Shown here one piece after another: positions 34,891 to 45,806 of a DNA stretch of 64,000 nucleotides. A program made the translations under genes and the position numbers. The notes under the pieces were generated by a model, which ran no database searches, was not told where the DNA came from, and worked only from the letters and a program-made list of their open reading frames with translations. This stretch comes from Prorocentrum cordatum. Taxonomy: Eukaryota > Sar > Dinophyceae > Prorocentrales > Prorocentraceae. The DNA is taken from the NCBI GenBank assembly GCA_963575745.1, contig CAUYUJ010001309.1, positions 1 to 64,000 of the forward strand, written 5' to 3'. The stretch's first letter is position 1. Every line of letters starts with the position of its first letter.

Positions 34891-35129
34891 TCTGCTGAGC
34901 GTGCCTGGCGGGCGAGACACGAAGAAGCGGCCAGGCGCGCCATCGGGCGGACCGCCACGAGTGGGACAGGGCGGGCGGGACAGTAGAACGGGCGCGCGGG
35001 CGTCCACGCAAACGGACGGGCGGAGCTGACGGCCGGGTCGGGCAGGCGGACCCTACAGTGAGTTCCAGAGAACGGACACTATGGGGCGGGTCTGGCGGGC
35101 GGGACATTCAATCGTCGTTCTTGAATCAA

Positions 35130-35470
35130 CAGTAGGCAGGCATCGGGCGACAGCGCGATTCCTCAGTTATGTATGAGGAAGTCCTGGGCAAGAGTGCAAT
35201 TGTTGAAAGACGTAAGCACGACTCTTGACCAAATGCGAGGAAGTTCCGATGTGGAGCACGACTCCTGCACAATGGGAGCACAATTCCTGAACAAAAGGTG
35301 CGGAAGTCCAAGGTCCCAGGCGGGAGCTCGATCCGTAAGGAAATGCGGAAAAGTCTCGAGCGCGAGCGCGGCTCCCGAGCAACTAAATGGGAAATCTCAG
35401 GCAGGAGCCGATGATGTTGTGGCCGGGAGCCTAACAACACAGTTGGAGGCTCAAGACGTTCTCTGATAAG
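35130..35470 (+). repeat. Degenerate TCTCGAGCG-box repeat, array 2
   Basis: The same family as 33480-33860: CGAGGAAGTCC, AAAGTCTCGAGCGCGAGCGC, GGGAAATCTCAGGCAGGAGC. Both arrays end with GATTGTTGTGG- or GATGTTGTGGC-like words and AAGCTTTCCCTGAT / GACGTTCTCTGAT, so they are two copies of one composite repeat. Confidence 0.6.
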
Positions 35471-35712
35471 AACGTTCTGGGGGGCACTTCGATCGCAAGA
35501 AACACAGTGGGCGTTTGTGGGAGTGCTAAAATATAAATGTTATTCAGACATGAAGCCTCAGCATCATCAATAGGGGCCAGAGACCAGTAAGCAGGCACTG
35601 GAAATCGCAACAACCAAGGCCAGCGAAACCTTCGCCGATATGGGCAGGCACTGCAATCGCACCAGCCAGGGCCACCGGGAGCCTGGACCAGGCTTGGCCA
35701 GGAAGGCGTACA

Positions 35713-35880
35713 TAAAGGGACCCAGGGACACACAAATAAATAGACACAAATCCCAAGATTCCCCATATCTTCCCATATTTTCTGGGTTTTCGTCTTCCGC
35801 CCCCACTTCCAATATTTTCCCATATTCTCCTTTGGATCAACGATTAATTGTCTGTCTGTGTGTGTGTCCCCGTCCTGAAT
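35713..35880 (+). repeat. ~165-bp dispersed repeat D, copy 3
   Basis: AAAGGGACCCAGGGACACAC ... TTTTCTGGGTTTTCGTCTTC ... ATTAATTGTCTGTCTGTGTG ... CGTCCTGAA. Same orientation as the other two copies. Confidence 0.88.
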
Positions 35881-36429
35881 ACAGACACCAAACGTGGGCC
35901 AAAAATCGGCTTGGCCAGGATCGGCAGTAGGCGTATCCTTGTCGCCCCCCGACCGTGGGGGGACAGGAGGAAGAGGTGGATTAGGAGTAGGAGCACATGG
36001 GGGGGAATGGGTCTCGGGGGAGCACGAAGGAAGGGCAGGGGCGAGTAGAGCGTGGCGATCATGAGGACGAGAAGGAGGGAGATAATGGCGAGGATGTTGA
36101 CGATGTTGACGACGACGCTGGCTGCCTATCAGGACCATTCGGGGAGTCTTGGAGCCCTCTTGGGGCGACTTCCAGGCTTGCGACCAGAGATCGCAACCAG
36201 GGCGAGCAGGACCAGGGCCAAGGAACACAATCGAATACACGCCCGAGCGACCCCGAGCGACCCCCGGGCAAGAGTGACCTGCGGTGCGCGGCTTTTTGGG
36301 GGGCCCAGGGGGGGCCAACACACAAGCGCGCGAAGACGCTGCTGCCACCTCGCGCTCGGCCATCGGGGGGCCCCGCTGGGCCCGCACCAGAGGTCACTCT
36401 GACGAAGGGTCACTCTTACGTGAAGCCGA

Positions 36430-36690
36430 CACAATGGTGGCGACTGGATCTCGCAACCACCAGGGCCAGCTTCACCAAAACAAAACGCCGGGCGGCAACC
36501 AAACCGAGACAAAAACACCCAGGACCAGCGGGACCCTACGCGCTGCGACTGGAAGTCGCAAAAAGCAGCAACCACGGCCAGCGGAACCCAGGACCTTGCG
36601 GCCCGCGACAAAAATCGCAACAACCACGGCCAGCGGTACGCAAGACCCTGTCGGCGGCGACCGGAAATTGCAACAACATTATATATGCCC
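36430..36690 (+). repeat. ~60-bp degenerate tandem repeat
   Basis: Units contain GCGACTGGAAGTCGCAAAAA / GCGACAAAAATCGCAACAAC, then CCACGGCCAGCGG, then ACCCAGGACCnTGCG. Single related units occur at about 35590-35695 and 36180-36215. Long frames through 36.0-37.1 kb reflect this repeat. Confidence 0.7.
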
Positions 36691-37995
36691 TCCGACGCCA
36701 AAAAAAACACTTTACGCAAGCACTGTTTGAGAAATGCCGCTGCATCCGGGTTGTGGCAGGAGGCGGAATCCAAACAACTCGCCCAAATACTGCGGCGTGG
36801 AGTGCGTACTACGCATGGCGTGTAATGGCTGACGCACCGTGCTTGAACGGTGGTAGCGCGAAACCCACATTCGGCACATTAGGCACACGAGACAAAACGA
36901 AACTGACAGCTACGGCCGCTGCCAGTTACTCAGACAGTGCTCTGGCAGTTTCGAGCTTCGGATGGCAAAATTGCCCGATCACTCGCTCCCACAACTCTCC
37001 GCGAAACTCTGAACAATTTTTGCCAAGCGCCCTGGCCCCCAGATTTCAACGTTCAGCGACGCGCGCGACGCGGCTGGCTGGCTCCGAGAAACCCTGAAGT
37101 CATCAGTTTAGCATCACCAATGAAATTGGGCGCCGACGCGGCGCAAGGACAAAAATCGTTAAGCATCACGGAAAGATACAAAGCGGCAACGAGGGCAGCA
37201 ATACCATGTGAAAAATTGTGATTGACATGCAACCTCCTGCTAGTGGCCTCGCCGACGGGCCAGATGGTAACAGGCTACGACAGCTCACGAAGTCACGTCT
37301 GGCCTGCAACTTCCTCGTGGCCACAAGAAACATATGGGATGGTGTCTTGCAAAACGGTACTTCGTACAAACTCCCCCGCCTCGCACTGCGGCATGGCCCT
37401 GGGCTGTGTGTGAAGAGATCGCGCATTGACGGCCAACCCCACTCGCGACCACGAAGAGCTCTTCGGGACCACGGGTGGCCACTGGGCCACGGATTCGGAT
37501 TTCTGGTCCGATATCGGCCAGGACGGCACAGGGCTACGTGCCACAGAACACAAAGCCGAATTTGAGACGACGCTTTGACAGCCGACCTCCACGGTTTTGA
37601 GGTTTCGTCTCACCGCCCTCGCGGGAACGGAAAACCAAGGATACCCATCTGACCGCTTTCTGTTTAAACCCCAACTGGTCACCAATGGGCCGCGTCATCA
37701 AATACGGTACACACACATAACAGCCCCGAAGGCTCACGGGACCGCGGGCGACGGCCACAAGATACCCGAAGGTCGAAATCGATTATCGAGCACTGCTTTG
37801 CATAACCAAGCAAACACAATGGCCAAATTCACAATTCTCGCGACTCGATCCCGAACACGACACGGCTACTCAAAAACCAGGGGCAGGCCAAAGCCACGAC
37901 AACCTGGATCGAAAATTCGCCGGCCCAACGGGCCAAAGGCGTGCTAAGATCTCTGGCTAGTTCGCGCGCGCAAGGCGGCCCCTGTGGGTCTCCAG
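36690..37995. other. Unassigned region
   Basis: Moderate-GC, non-repetitive sequence with open frames of 100-130 codons on both strands. None has a motif I recognise and none is clearly better than its antisense partner. It could be an old decayed insertion. Confidence 0.4.
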
Positions 37996-38039
37996 GAAAA
38001 AAAATCCCCGGCCGACTCCTGGCGAGGTCCCGACAAGGT

Positions 38040-38600
38040 CCCGTCAAAGTTGGCTCAAGGATGCCGGAACTCCTGGAGACGGCCCAAGGAACCTCAAGGC
38101 AGCTCCAAAAAGGCCCAAGAATCGGAATCACAGCCCAAGAGCGGTTCAAAACACCCACGATGGCCCCAAGACGGCACAAGAGGCCCCAAAGAAGCTCCAA
38201 AAACCCTTCAAGAGGACCCCAAGGGAAGTCCAAAAAATCAAAAATCCTTGATTATTATATTGTTTTTCTATGTTTTTCGCGTTCTCGTATTTTCGGGCTT
38301 CCGACGGACGCTGTAAGATGGCCCGAGAGGCCCCCAAGACCGCCCCAAGACGGCCCGAGGCCCCCAAGAGGGCCCCAGGAAGGTCCAAGAACGCCCCAAA
38401 ACGGCCCCAGAGACGCCCAAAATCGCCCAAGATCGCCTAAAAAGGCCTCGAGACGGCCCCAAAAAGGGCCCAAGAGGGGAAACATCAACCCCAGAAGGCC
38501 CCAAGAGGCCCCCAAGAGAGCCCAAGAGGCCCAAAAAGAGGCCCCAATGGCCCCAAAACGGCCCCGAAGACCCAAATTGGCCACGAACGCGCAAACGCCT
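38040..38600. repeat. CCAAGA-type minisatellite with one conserved island
   Basis: CCCAAGAGCGG / CCCCAAGACGGC units. The ~75-bp island (AAAAATCCTTGATTATTATA ... GGGCTTCCGACGGACG) is at about 38236-38312. Confidence 0.75.
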
Positions 38601-39080
38601 GCGATGGCGCAGTTCGGGCCGGCGGAATGAGCGCAGCGTTTTTTTTTGTTTGGGGGGGGCTCGAACGGCGGCCGAAGACGGGCCACAAGCAGTCGAGCGC
38701 GAATCCACATGCATCTATACCGAAATTACTGGCGCCGCCATTCGAATCGAAACACGATGTGGGCGCGCCGTGAACTTCAAAATGATCGACATGATGCTCC
38801 AACGCGATGATGGTTCTGATCCACCAGAAAAATGTCCCCAACTTTGTATACAAACATTACATGTATTCCGGCTCCAGGTACGTGAAATTATCATCGGGCG
38901 ACTGTCGTTCGCCGCCACGAACCCCTGAATGCGGCCCACCATTCTCAGTATTGCGGACACCTCTGTTTATGTATACATAAGCGTACATGTGTACAAATAC
39001 TCATCCGCTTCTACGTACAAGATAATACGAACGTTATCAGTCTGAACCAATCGCCTTCACACGCGATGTGGCGCATTTGT
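38600..39080. other. Unassigned region
   Basis: A T/G-run at 38640-38660, then mixed sequence and a short GTATACATAAGCGTACATGT stretch near 38970. No gene seen. Confidence 0.4.
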
Positions 39081-39085
39081 TTGGT

Positions 39086-39730
39086 CTATCTGACCTCTGC
39101 AACACAACACGGCACCATTCGGCTATTAAAGTTCAGGGCGACAGAACAGACGGCAGCCAACCGCGGCCGCCAGGGGCTGCTCAGCAGGCCGGCAGCACGC
39201 AGCCGAGAGGAAGAATGGCAGAACGAAAGAGGAAGACCAAGACCGAAACGAGAGGAGAAACGAAGGAGCACAAAGAAAAACGGAGTAAAGCTAAAGGAAC
39301 AAGAAGACGGGAAGAAAACAAGAGCAGAGAAAGCAGGCAGCAACGAAAAGCAACACAGGGAGGAGAAGGGAGGGAGGAAGGGGGAGGAGGGGAGAAGGGC
39401 ACAAGCCCACGAGCACGGCAAACGCGCAGCGCGCGCGCCCCGCGCTGCACGCAGGCGGTCAGGGGGAATGGAAAGAGGAGGGGCATGAAGAAGAAGAACG
39501 GCAGCAGCAGGCAGCGAACCAAGCGAGAAACGAAGAAAAGAATCAGAAAAAATAGCGACAAAAAGCAAGAAGAAAGGCAAGGGAAAAGACAATGACGGGA
39601 AGAAGGAAAAAGAAAAACGAAAGTAGGGGAAGAACGAAAGAGGAAGACAAGGAGAAAGGCAACAAAGAAAGAATGCAAGAAAGACTCAATCATCGGGCTT
39701 CCAAGAAAAACAAGTGGCACGCGCGCCATG
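39086..39730 (-). mobile_element. LINE-B 3' tail (5'-truncated copy)
   Basis: On the minus strand this is a long C/T-rich stretch around the GC-rich landmark CGCGGGGCGCGCGCGCTGCG (about 39450-39430). The same succession (CTTTCTTT-rich, TCTTGGTTCG.. / CGCTTGGTTCGC, CTGCTGCCG, the GC landmark, GTGnGnTTGTnC, CTCCCC-rich) follows the LINE-B coding region at 43.64-44.35 kb and occurs at 60.70-61.1 and 52.0-52.3 kb. No RT coding remains here. The boundary with the tandem array at 39.78 kb is abrupt. Confidence 0.7.
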
Positions 39731-39789
39731 GCTCTTGCACAGAAAGGAAGGGGGGGAGGCAGAGGGGGCGCGCTGGCTAGTTAATGGGG

Positions 39790-41460
39790 TGATGGAGGGG
39801 CTCTCGGGATGGGGGTGTCGGGGCGGAAGGGGCGCGTTGGCTGGTGGATGGGGGGGATGCGGAGGAAGCGTTCGGGGTGGGGGAGGCGATGCCGCGCCGA
39901 GATGAATCGGTCAGGGCGGAGGGGGCGGTACCACGCCAAAACAACGGGGTCGGGGCGGAGGGGGCGCGCTGGCTGAAGAGTGGGGGGGGTGCGGAGGGGG
40001 CGCGCGCGGAAAGGGCGAAAGGGGACGGTGCCGCGCCAAAATAAAGGAGTCGGGTCGGAGGGGTGCGCCGTGCTGAAATTAAGGAGTCGGGCCGAGGAAC
40101 GCGCTGGCTCGCGAGCGGGGGGGGGGGGGGGGCGCAATCAAGGGGTCGGGGCGGAGGGGCGCGCTGGCTGGCGGGCGGGGGGGGGCGCGGAGAGCGCGCG
40201 CGGACGGTGTGCGCCGCGTCGAAATTAATCAAGTCGGGGTGGAGGGGTGTGCCGCGCCGAAATAAAGAAGTCGGGGCGGAGGGGCGCGCTGGCTTGTGGG
40301 TGGGGAGATGCGGAAGCGATGTGCCGTGCCGATCGGGGCGGAGGGGCGTGCCATGCCGAACATAAAGCGGTCGGGGCGGAAGGGCGCGCTGGCTGGTGGG
40401 TGGAGGGGATGCGGGGGCGGCGTGCCGTGCCGAAATAAAGGTGTCGGGGTGGAGGGGTGTGCCGCGCCGAAATAAAGAAGTCGGGGCGGAGGGGCGCGCT
40501 GGCTTGTGGGTGGGGAGATGCGGAAGCGATGTGCCGTGCCGATCGGGGCGGAGGGGCGTGCCATGCCGAACATAAAGCGGTCGGGGCGGAAGGGCGCGCT
40601 GGCTGGTGGGTGGAGGGGATGCGGGGGCGGCGTGCCGTGCCGAAATAAAGGCGTCGGGGCGGAGGGGCGTGCCGCGCCGAAATACAGGCGTCGGGGCGGA
40701 AGGCGCGCTGGCCGTGGAAGGGGGGCGCGGAGGGGGCGCGCCGTGCCGAGATAAAGGCGTCGGGGCGGAGGGGCGCGCCGCGCCGAAATAAGAAGGTCGG
40801 GGCGGAGGGGGCGCGCTGGCGGGGATTCGGATGGGGGGAGGCGGGCGTGCCGAAATAAAGAAGATCGCGGGTGGAGCGGGCGCACTGGCTGGTGGGTGGG
40901 GCGATGCAGGGGCGCGCCGTGCCGAAATAAGGTTGCCGGGGCGGGGGGCCCGCTGGCCGGCGGGTCGGGGGACGTGGATGGGGCGCGCCGCGTCGGCATA
41001 AAGTGGCCGGGGCTGAGGGGCGTGCTGTGCCGAAATAAAAGGGTCGGGGCGATAGGGCGCGCCGGCTGCCGGCGGTGCACCGTGCCGAAATAAAAAGGTC
41101 AGGGCGAAGGGGTGCGCCGTGCCGAATTACAGGGAGTCGCAGGCGGAAGGGGGCACGCTGGCTGGCGGGCGGGGCGATGCGGAGGGGGCGTGCCGCGTCA
41201 AAATACAGAGTTCGGGATGGAGAGGCGCGCCGTGCCAAAGTAAAGGAATCGGGGCGGAAGAGCGCGTTGGCTGGTGAATGGGGGCGATGAAGACGGGGCG
41301 TGAAAGGGGTTTGCCGTGCCGAACATCAAAGAGTCGGGGCGACAAGGCGCGCCTCGCCGAATAAAAGGGATCTGGGCGGAGGGGCGCGCCGGCTGGCGGA
41401 CTGCGCGGGCGATGGAAGGGGGCCGCGGCGAAACGAAGCGGCCGGAGCCCTAGACGCCCT
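39790..41460 (+). repeat. GC-rich tandem array with GCCGAAATAAAG units
   Basis: Mosaic units built from GTGCCGAAATAAAGnnGTCG, GGGCGGAGGGGCGCGCTGGC and TGGTGGGTGGGG. It includes a perfect or near-perfect 210-bp direct duplication (from about 40233, repeated from about 40443), whose translations are identical over 63 codons. All open frames here are repeat translations. Confidence 0.92.
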
Positions 41461-42101
41461 GTCAAGAAAATAAATTCGAAGGCTGCGCGAAACCATCGGC
41501 ACGCGCCAACTCAAGAAGCGTCGCCAAGACGGCCTTTCGGCATAATCGACACGAAGCAATTCCGCGAGATGTCACTGATGGAAACTGCCCCCCTTGCTCA
41601 GCACATCGCCTTCTTCGAGCGGTTCTCCTTTAAAGCACTCGAACGGCACTTGGGCCATTAGTGGCGCCGACAAACAAAAAAAACATATCCTTGCTGCGAG
41701 TTTTTTTTCCCATAACAAGTGGAGCTCGCCGCTGGCCGAGGCCAATGCATGCACAGGTTTTTGTTTTTCAGCCCGCGTAGTTGACGGAGACGCTGCTTCA
41801 TTCTTACGTCTGCAACTGCGTTGTGCTCGCGCCGTTTTATCAGATCTACGCAGCGACAATCATACTGGTCCTGTCCTCCTGCCTACTCGTGCGTGAATCA
41901 CTTGCAGCTGGTAGTTAGCTCTGCCTTTCTGTCCTCTGGTGGCACATACTGTCGGACAGGCGGATTGGCCGTCTTACTGGTCTGAGCACTGGATTTTCCC
42001 GCTCCACGAACGCCACGCGCTTTCCGACTCGGATAATTACTGAGGTCCCCATCTCACTTCGCAGCTTTCAAAGGCGGCCGAGCGACTGATTCGAGATCTG
42101 T

Positions 42102-42657
42102 TTGTTCCACGTCTGGAGCGCCTCGGCGCTGATGGGCCGGCGCAGTTTGCGCGCAGAAGGGAGCATGGGGCCCGCGGCAATTCTTTACTCTATTCTGTCT
42201 TGGCTGCATTATTTCTCCCTCGGCCTCCGCGTTATCCTCTATTGTTCTGATGTGTTTGGAGCTTTCGACCATGTCTCCGCCGATATTCTTTGCGCAGAGC
42301 TCGCCTCTGCTGGAGCGGCGCCGCGCCGTGTCTCTCTCCTTGCAAGTTGGCTCGGGCAGAGAAAGGTTTGAGTTGCAGTCGGCGGCCAGCTGCCCCGTCC
42401 TATCACCTGGGAAACACGGTGCATCCAAGGAAAATGTTCGGGCCGCTCCGCGGCGCACTTGCCTCGCAAACCCCTCTCTGGCAGTCCGGGCCGTAGCTTT
42501 CGAAGAACATGTTTTCGCTGATGATTTGATTGCGTGGCGCTCTCTGTCTGCCGACGAAGCCAGCGAGCGCTGCCCGGCTATTTCTCGCCAGCGCCTACCT
42601 TCGCCCCACGCTTGGGGTCGCGCTAACTGCGTGCAATTTGAGCGCGCAAAGAAATAA
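42102..42657 (+). pseudogene. LINE-B copy 2 RT palm fragments
   Basis: Frame 42102-42371 holds motif A (VILYCSDVFGAFDHVSADIL) and LLASWLGQRKV. Frame 42250-42657 holds motif C (FADDLIAW, about 42513-42536) and HAWGRANCVQFERAKK. The intervening motif B (QG...) is damaged. Both catalytic Asp sites survive although the frame does not. Confidence 0.8.
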
Positions 42658-43645
42658 TGCATGTGCTTTCTCGTACACGGCTGGTCGGTGATTACTTTGA
42701 TCTTCGATGTTCCTTGGACGCAAAACTGTTCGCGCATAGCGCCGTCGACGATCGCGCATCCGCGCGCGCCTGGAAACTACTCGGGCTTGTCCAGGCCCGC
42801 GGAGTCACAAAGATGCTGAGCTCATTGGTCTTTTCAAACCTCACATTTTGTCTTGCATTGCATTTCGCACAGCTGCTGTTTGCCCGCCTCCTCTTCTGTC
42901 CTCACTCCTTTGGACGCTGTTTTACGTATACTTCTACGTGGTTAAAATATTTCCCGCAAGGTCGCTTGTTCCACTTTGACATTGCCCTCTCCAAAAGTGT
43001 TTGCGCGGGAACGCACAAAGCGCTGCAGTCATTAATACGAACACGGCGTTTTCACACAGATGCCGAGCTTGTCTGGCCGTGTAAACACAAATTCTATCAT
43101 TCATCGAATGCAGAACTTGTGCTTTCACGCACGGTTCTAACTTCGCCTTGGCACACGTGGGTCGCGTTCAAACCTCGATTCTCCGCAGCGACGGCACTTC
43201 TGATTTGGATGCCTCCCACCACTTTAAGTTCGCTCCTTTGTGTTCTCGAACTGACATAGACAAACTGGGTCTCATTCACAGTACACTTCTCGGCACGGGC
43301 AAGTTTTCAAGAATTCTTCCAACTTGATTCGGCTCCTGCACCCCCCCGCGCTCCTCCCAGCACGTGGTCGATCCAATGTCTGCTCGGGCTCCAGATTATG
43401 TAATTCGCCCCACATTGCGCGGCGCTCGCATGTACAATCTGCTACCCGAGAGCATTCCTAGCGCCCCCGACGTGAAAGAATTCCAACGTCTATTGTCTGA
43501 GCTTCTTCATGCCCCTGGTCAAGTCCCGTCGTGGCCTCAGCTTTTTTCGCGGCGTCTGCCCTCGCTCTCCACGAAATGCGGCGCTTTCGGATCTGGCGCC
43601 GGGCGGCCCGATGACTTCTGTGTTGTCCCCGGGCGGCTTTCTTGA
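42657..43645 (+). pseudogene. LINE-B copy 2 RT C-terminal fragments
   Basis: MHVLSRTRLVGDYF...LDAKLF aligns with FHILSRAQPAGDDFKLLGIWFDTKLL of copy 1; SLIRTRRFHTDAEL aligns with RLLRTRRFHTDAEL; and GARMYNLLPESIPSAPDV aligns with GAVRIYNLLPDFIVSARGVS. Several frame changes separate these blocks. Confidence 0.75.
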
Positions 43646-44037
43646 GATAACCACGAAAATTGCATTTGTGCGTTTCTTCTTCCTTCGTGTCGTCTTCGTT
43701 CTTCCCCGTGCCCGTCTTAATTTGCTCCCCCGCCTTTCTCCTCGTTTTTTGTTCGTTCCTTTCTTGTCTTCTTGTCTTCGTTTTCTGTCCTCCTTTGTTG
43801 TTTGTTTCTCTCTTGGTTCGATGCCTGCTGCTGCCGTCTCGTCGATATTTTTCCTCCTGCCCCACCTTTTTTCCGCTCCCTCTGTCCGTTTCGTGGAGCG
43901 GCGCGCGCGCTGCGCGTTCGCCGTGCACGTGAGTTTGTACGCTTCTCTCCCCCTCTCCCCTCTTCCCCCTCCCTTTCTCTCGTTGTGTTTCTCGTTGTGC
44001 GTGCTTTCTCTGCTCTTCTTCCCCTCCCTTCGTTCTC

Positions 44038-44310
<273 letters not shown>

Positions 44311-44595
44311 GCCCTTTCCTTGCTTATCGGTTCCTTTTTCTCGTTATTGTCCTCCTGCTGCTTCCCCGCCGGCCTGTCGAGACGGCTCCCAGGCTTTTTC
44401 CCACCCTGGATGCAATTCTCATGTTTAAGTGGCTGGGTGCAATTTAACTACGCAAACACAAGAAATATCTGTACTTGGGGTAATTCATCGGTCAGACCCC
44501 ACCTGTTTTCTCGTTTCTTGCGTTAGACATGTTCTGTGCCGGCCAGAGTTTCGAGGCGCCAGGAATCAACTGTCGAGCCCTCCACTGCGCTCCAG

Positions 44596-45415
44596 ATTGA
44601 CTCGTAGAGCTTCCCTAAGAGCGTTAGCGGCGAAGCTAGAAGAGTAATTCCGGCGCTGGGGGGCTAGTTGGCAAAAAAATATCGACGGAAATTTGCATAC
44701 TTTTGCTCGGTATAAATTCGATCTCTGAGAATTTGAACATTCGTTCGAGCTCAAATATTTTCCCCCCCATCCTCGATCTGATTCCCGCTCGCCATCTTAA
44801 TCTGAGGTCGGTGGGGTACCTATTACTTTCAAAAAGCATTCGGGCAGGATCGGCTGTTCAGTGTAAGTTGGGCAAGTGCTGTCGGTTTTCTGAACTTAAC
44901 TCGAGCTGCAGAAGAGCTACAGAGCTGGTAGGCACACCTAATTGATGTAGAATCGCCAGGCGCGTAACTCTCAAGCAGCTAGATGTCTGAACTCGGTCCG
45001 CTGAGCTAGGTCCGGGAAACTATTCGTACTCTACTAATTTGTTTGATGATGTGTTTCTTGACTTAACTTGAGCTGCAGATCGGCTACAGAGCTGTTCGGC
45101 ACAGCAATCGAAATGGAATGATCAGACGCGCTAGTTCAGAGTATCGAGAGGCCTGAACTCGGACGAAAAACTATTTGTACTCTGCTTTGTAAAGATGGTG
45201 ATGGTTTTCTTGATTTAACTCGAGACGCCTGAACTCGGTCTTCTATCAGAGATGGGTTCGAAAAACTTCTGAACTCTGTTAATTTTCTGTAGAAATGGTA
45301 ATGATTTCCTTGACTAACCTGGAGCTGCAGACAAGCTACAGAACTGTTTAACCCAACAATCAGAAGGAAAGTATCAGGCACGCTAGTCTCAAAAATATCG
45401 ACGCCTGAACTGGGA
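44596..45415 (+). repeat. Left terminal inverted repeat arm
   Basis: Outer to inner: the CGTTAGCGGCGAAG segment, the GATCGGCTGTT...GTCGGTTTTCTG segment (44850-44892), then three to four ~150-bp subunits each carrying TTAACTCGAGCTGCAG, GCTACAGAGCTG and CGCCTGAACTCGG. The complement is found in the right arm. Confidence 0.85.
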
Positions 45416-45806
45416 GCCGGCGGTGAACCGTCAACCTTGGTTTTTGAGTTTGAGTCAGGGCGCGGACAGCTGTGACAGCTGAGCCCTAAGACTCCCAAAG
45501 TGAGCACGGGGTAGCTAGAGAGGGCATCTCTTATCATCACACTGCCGAGCCACTGAGGCATAGGCAACGGAATAGGATGCAGGAACAAGGAAAAGGATGC
45601 AGCACAACATGTGAAAGTGTAAAGGTGTTGGAGAGCTCCAAGCAAGATGAAATGAGTCAGCTGCTTGGATGAAAGATGCTACCCAAAATGTGCTCCACGG
45701 CCGTACAGAGCCGTTGTGCTGCAACCTTGGTTTTTTTGCGGTTTGCGGTCCGCCACTAGAATCCGAATCCGAATCGGCGGAGCAGTGCAACTGAGCCCCC
45801 ACCATC
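45416..45806. other. Non-coding spacer between left arm and RT 3' end
   Basis: Contains two copies of CAACCTTGGTTTTT (about 45432 and 45723). No poly-A signal or coding region recognised. On the minus strand it would be the 3' untranslated part of the RT transcript. Confidence 0.55.

Noticed and set aside
39781-41238. Ala/Pro/Arg-rich 283-337-codon minus-strand frames
   Set aside because: Translations of the GCCGAAATAAAG tandem array, including an internally duplicated block.
45690-45760. tRNA-like arms in the RT-element spacers (for example GGGTTCGAAAA near 45255 and 53690)
   Set aside because: No acceptor or anticodon stem can be paired around them.
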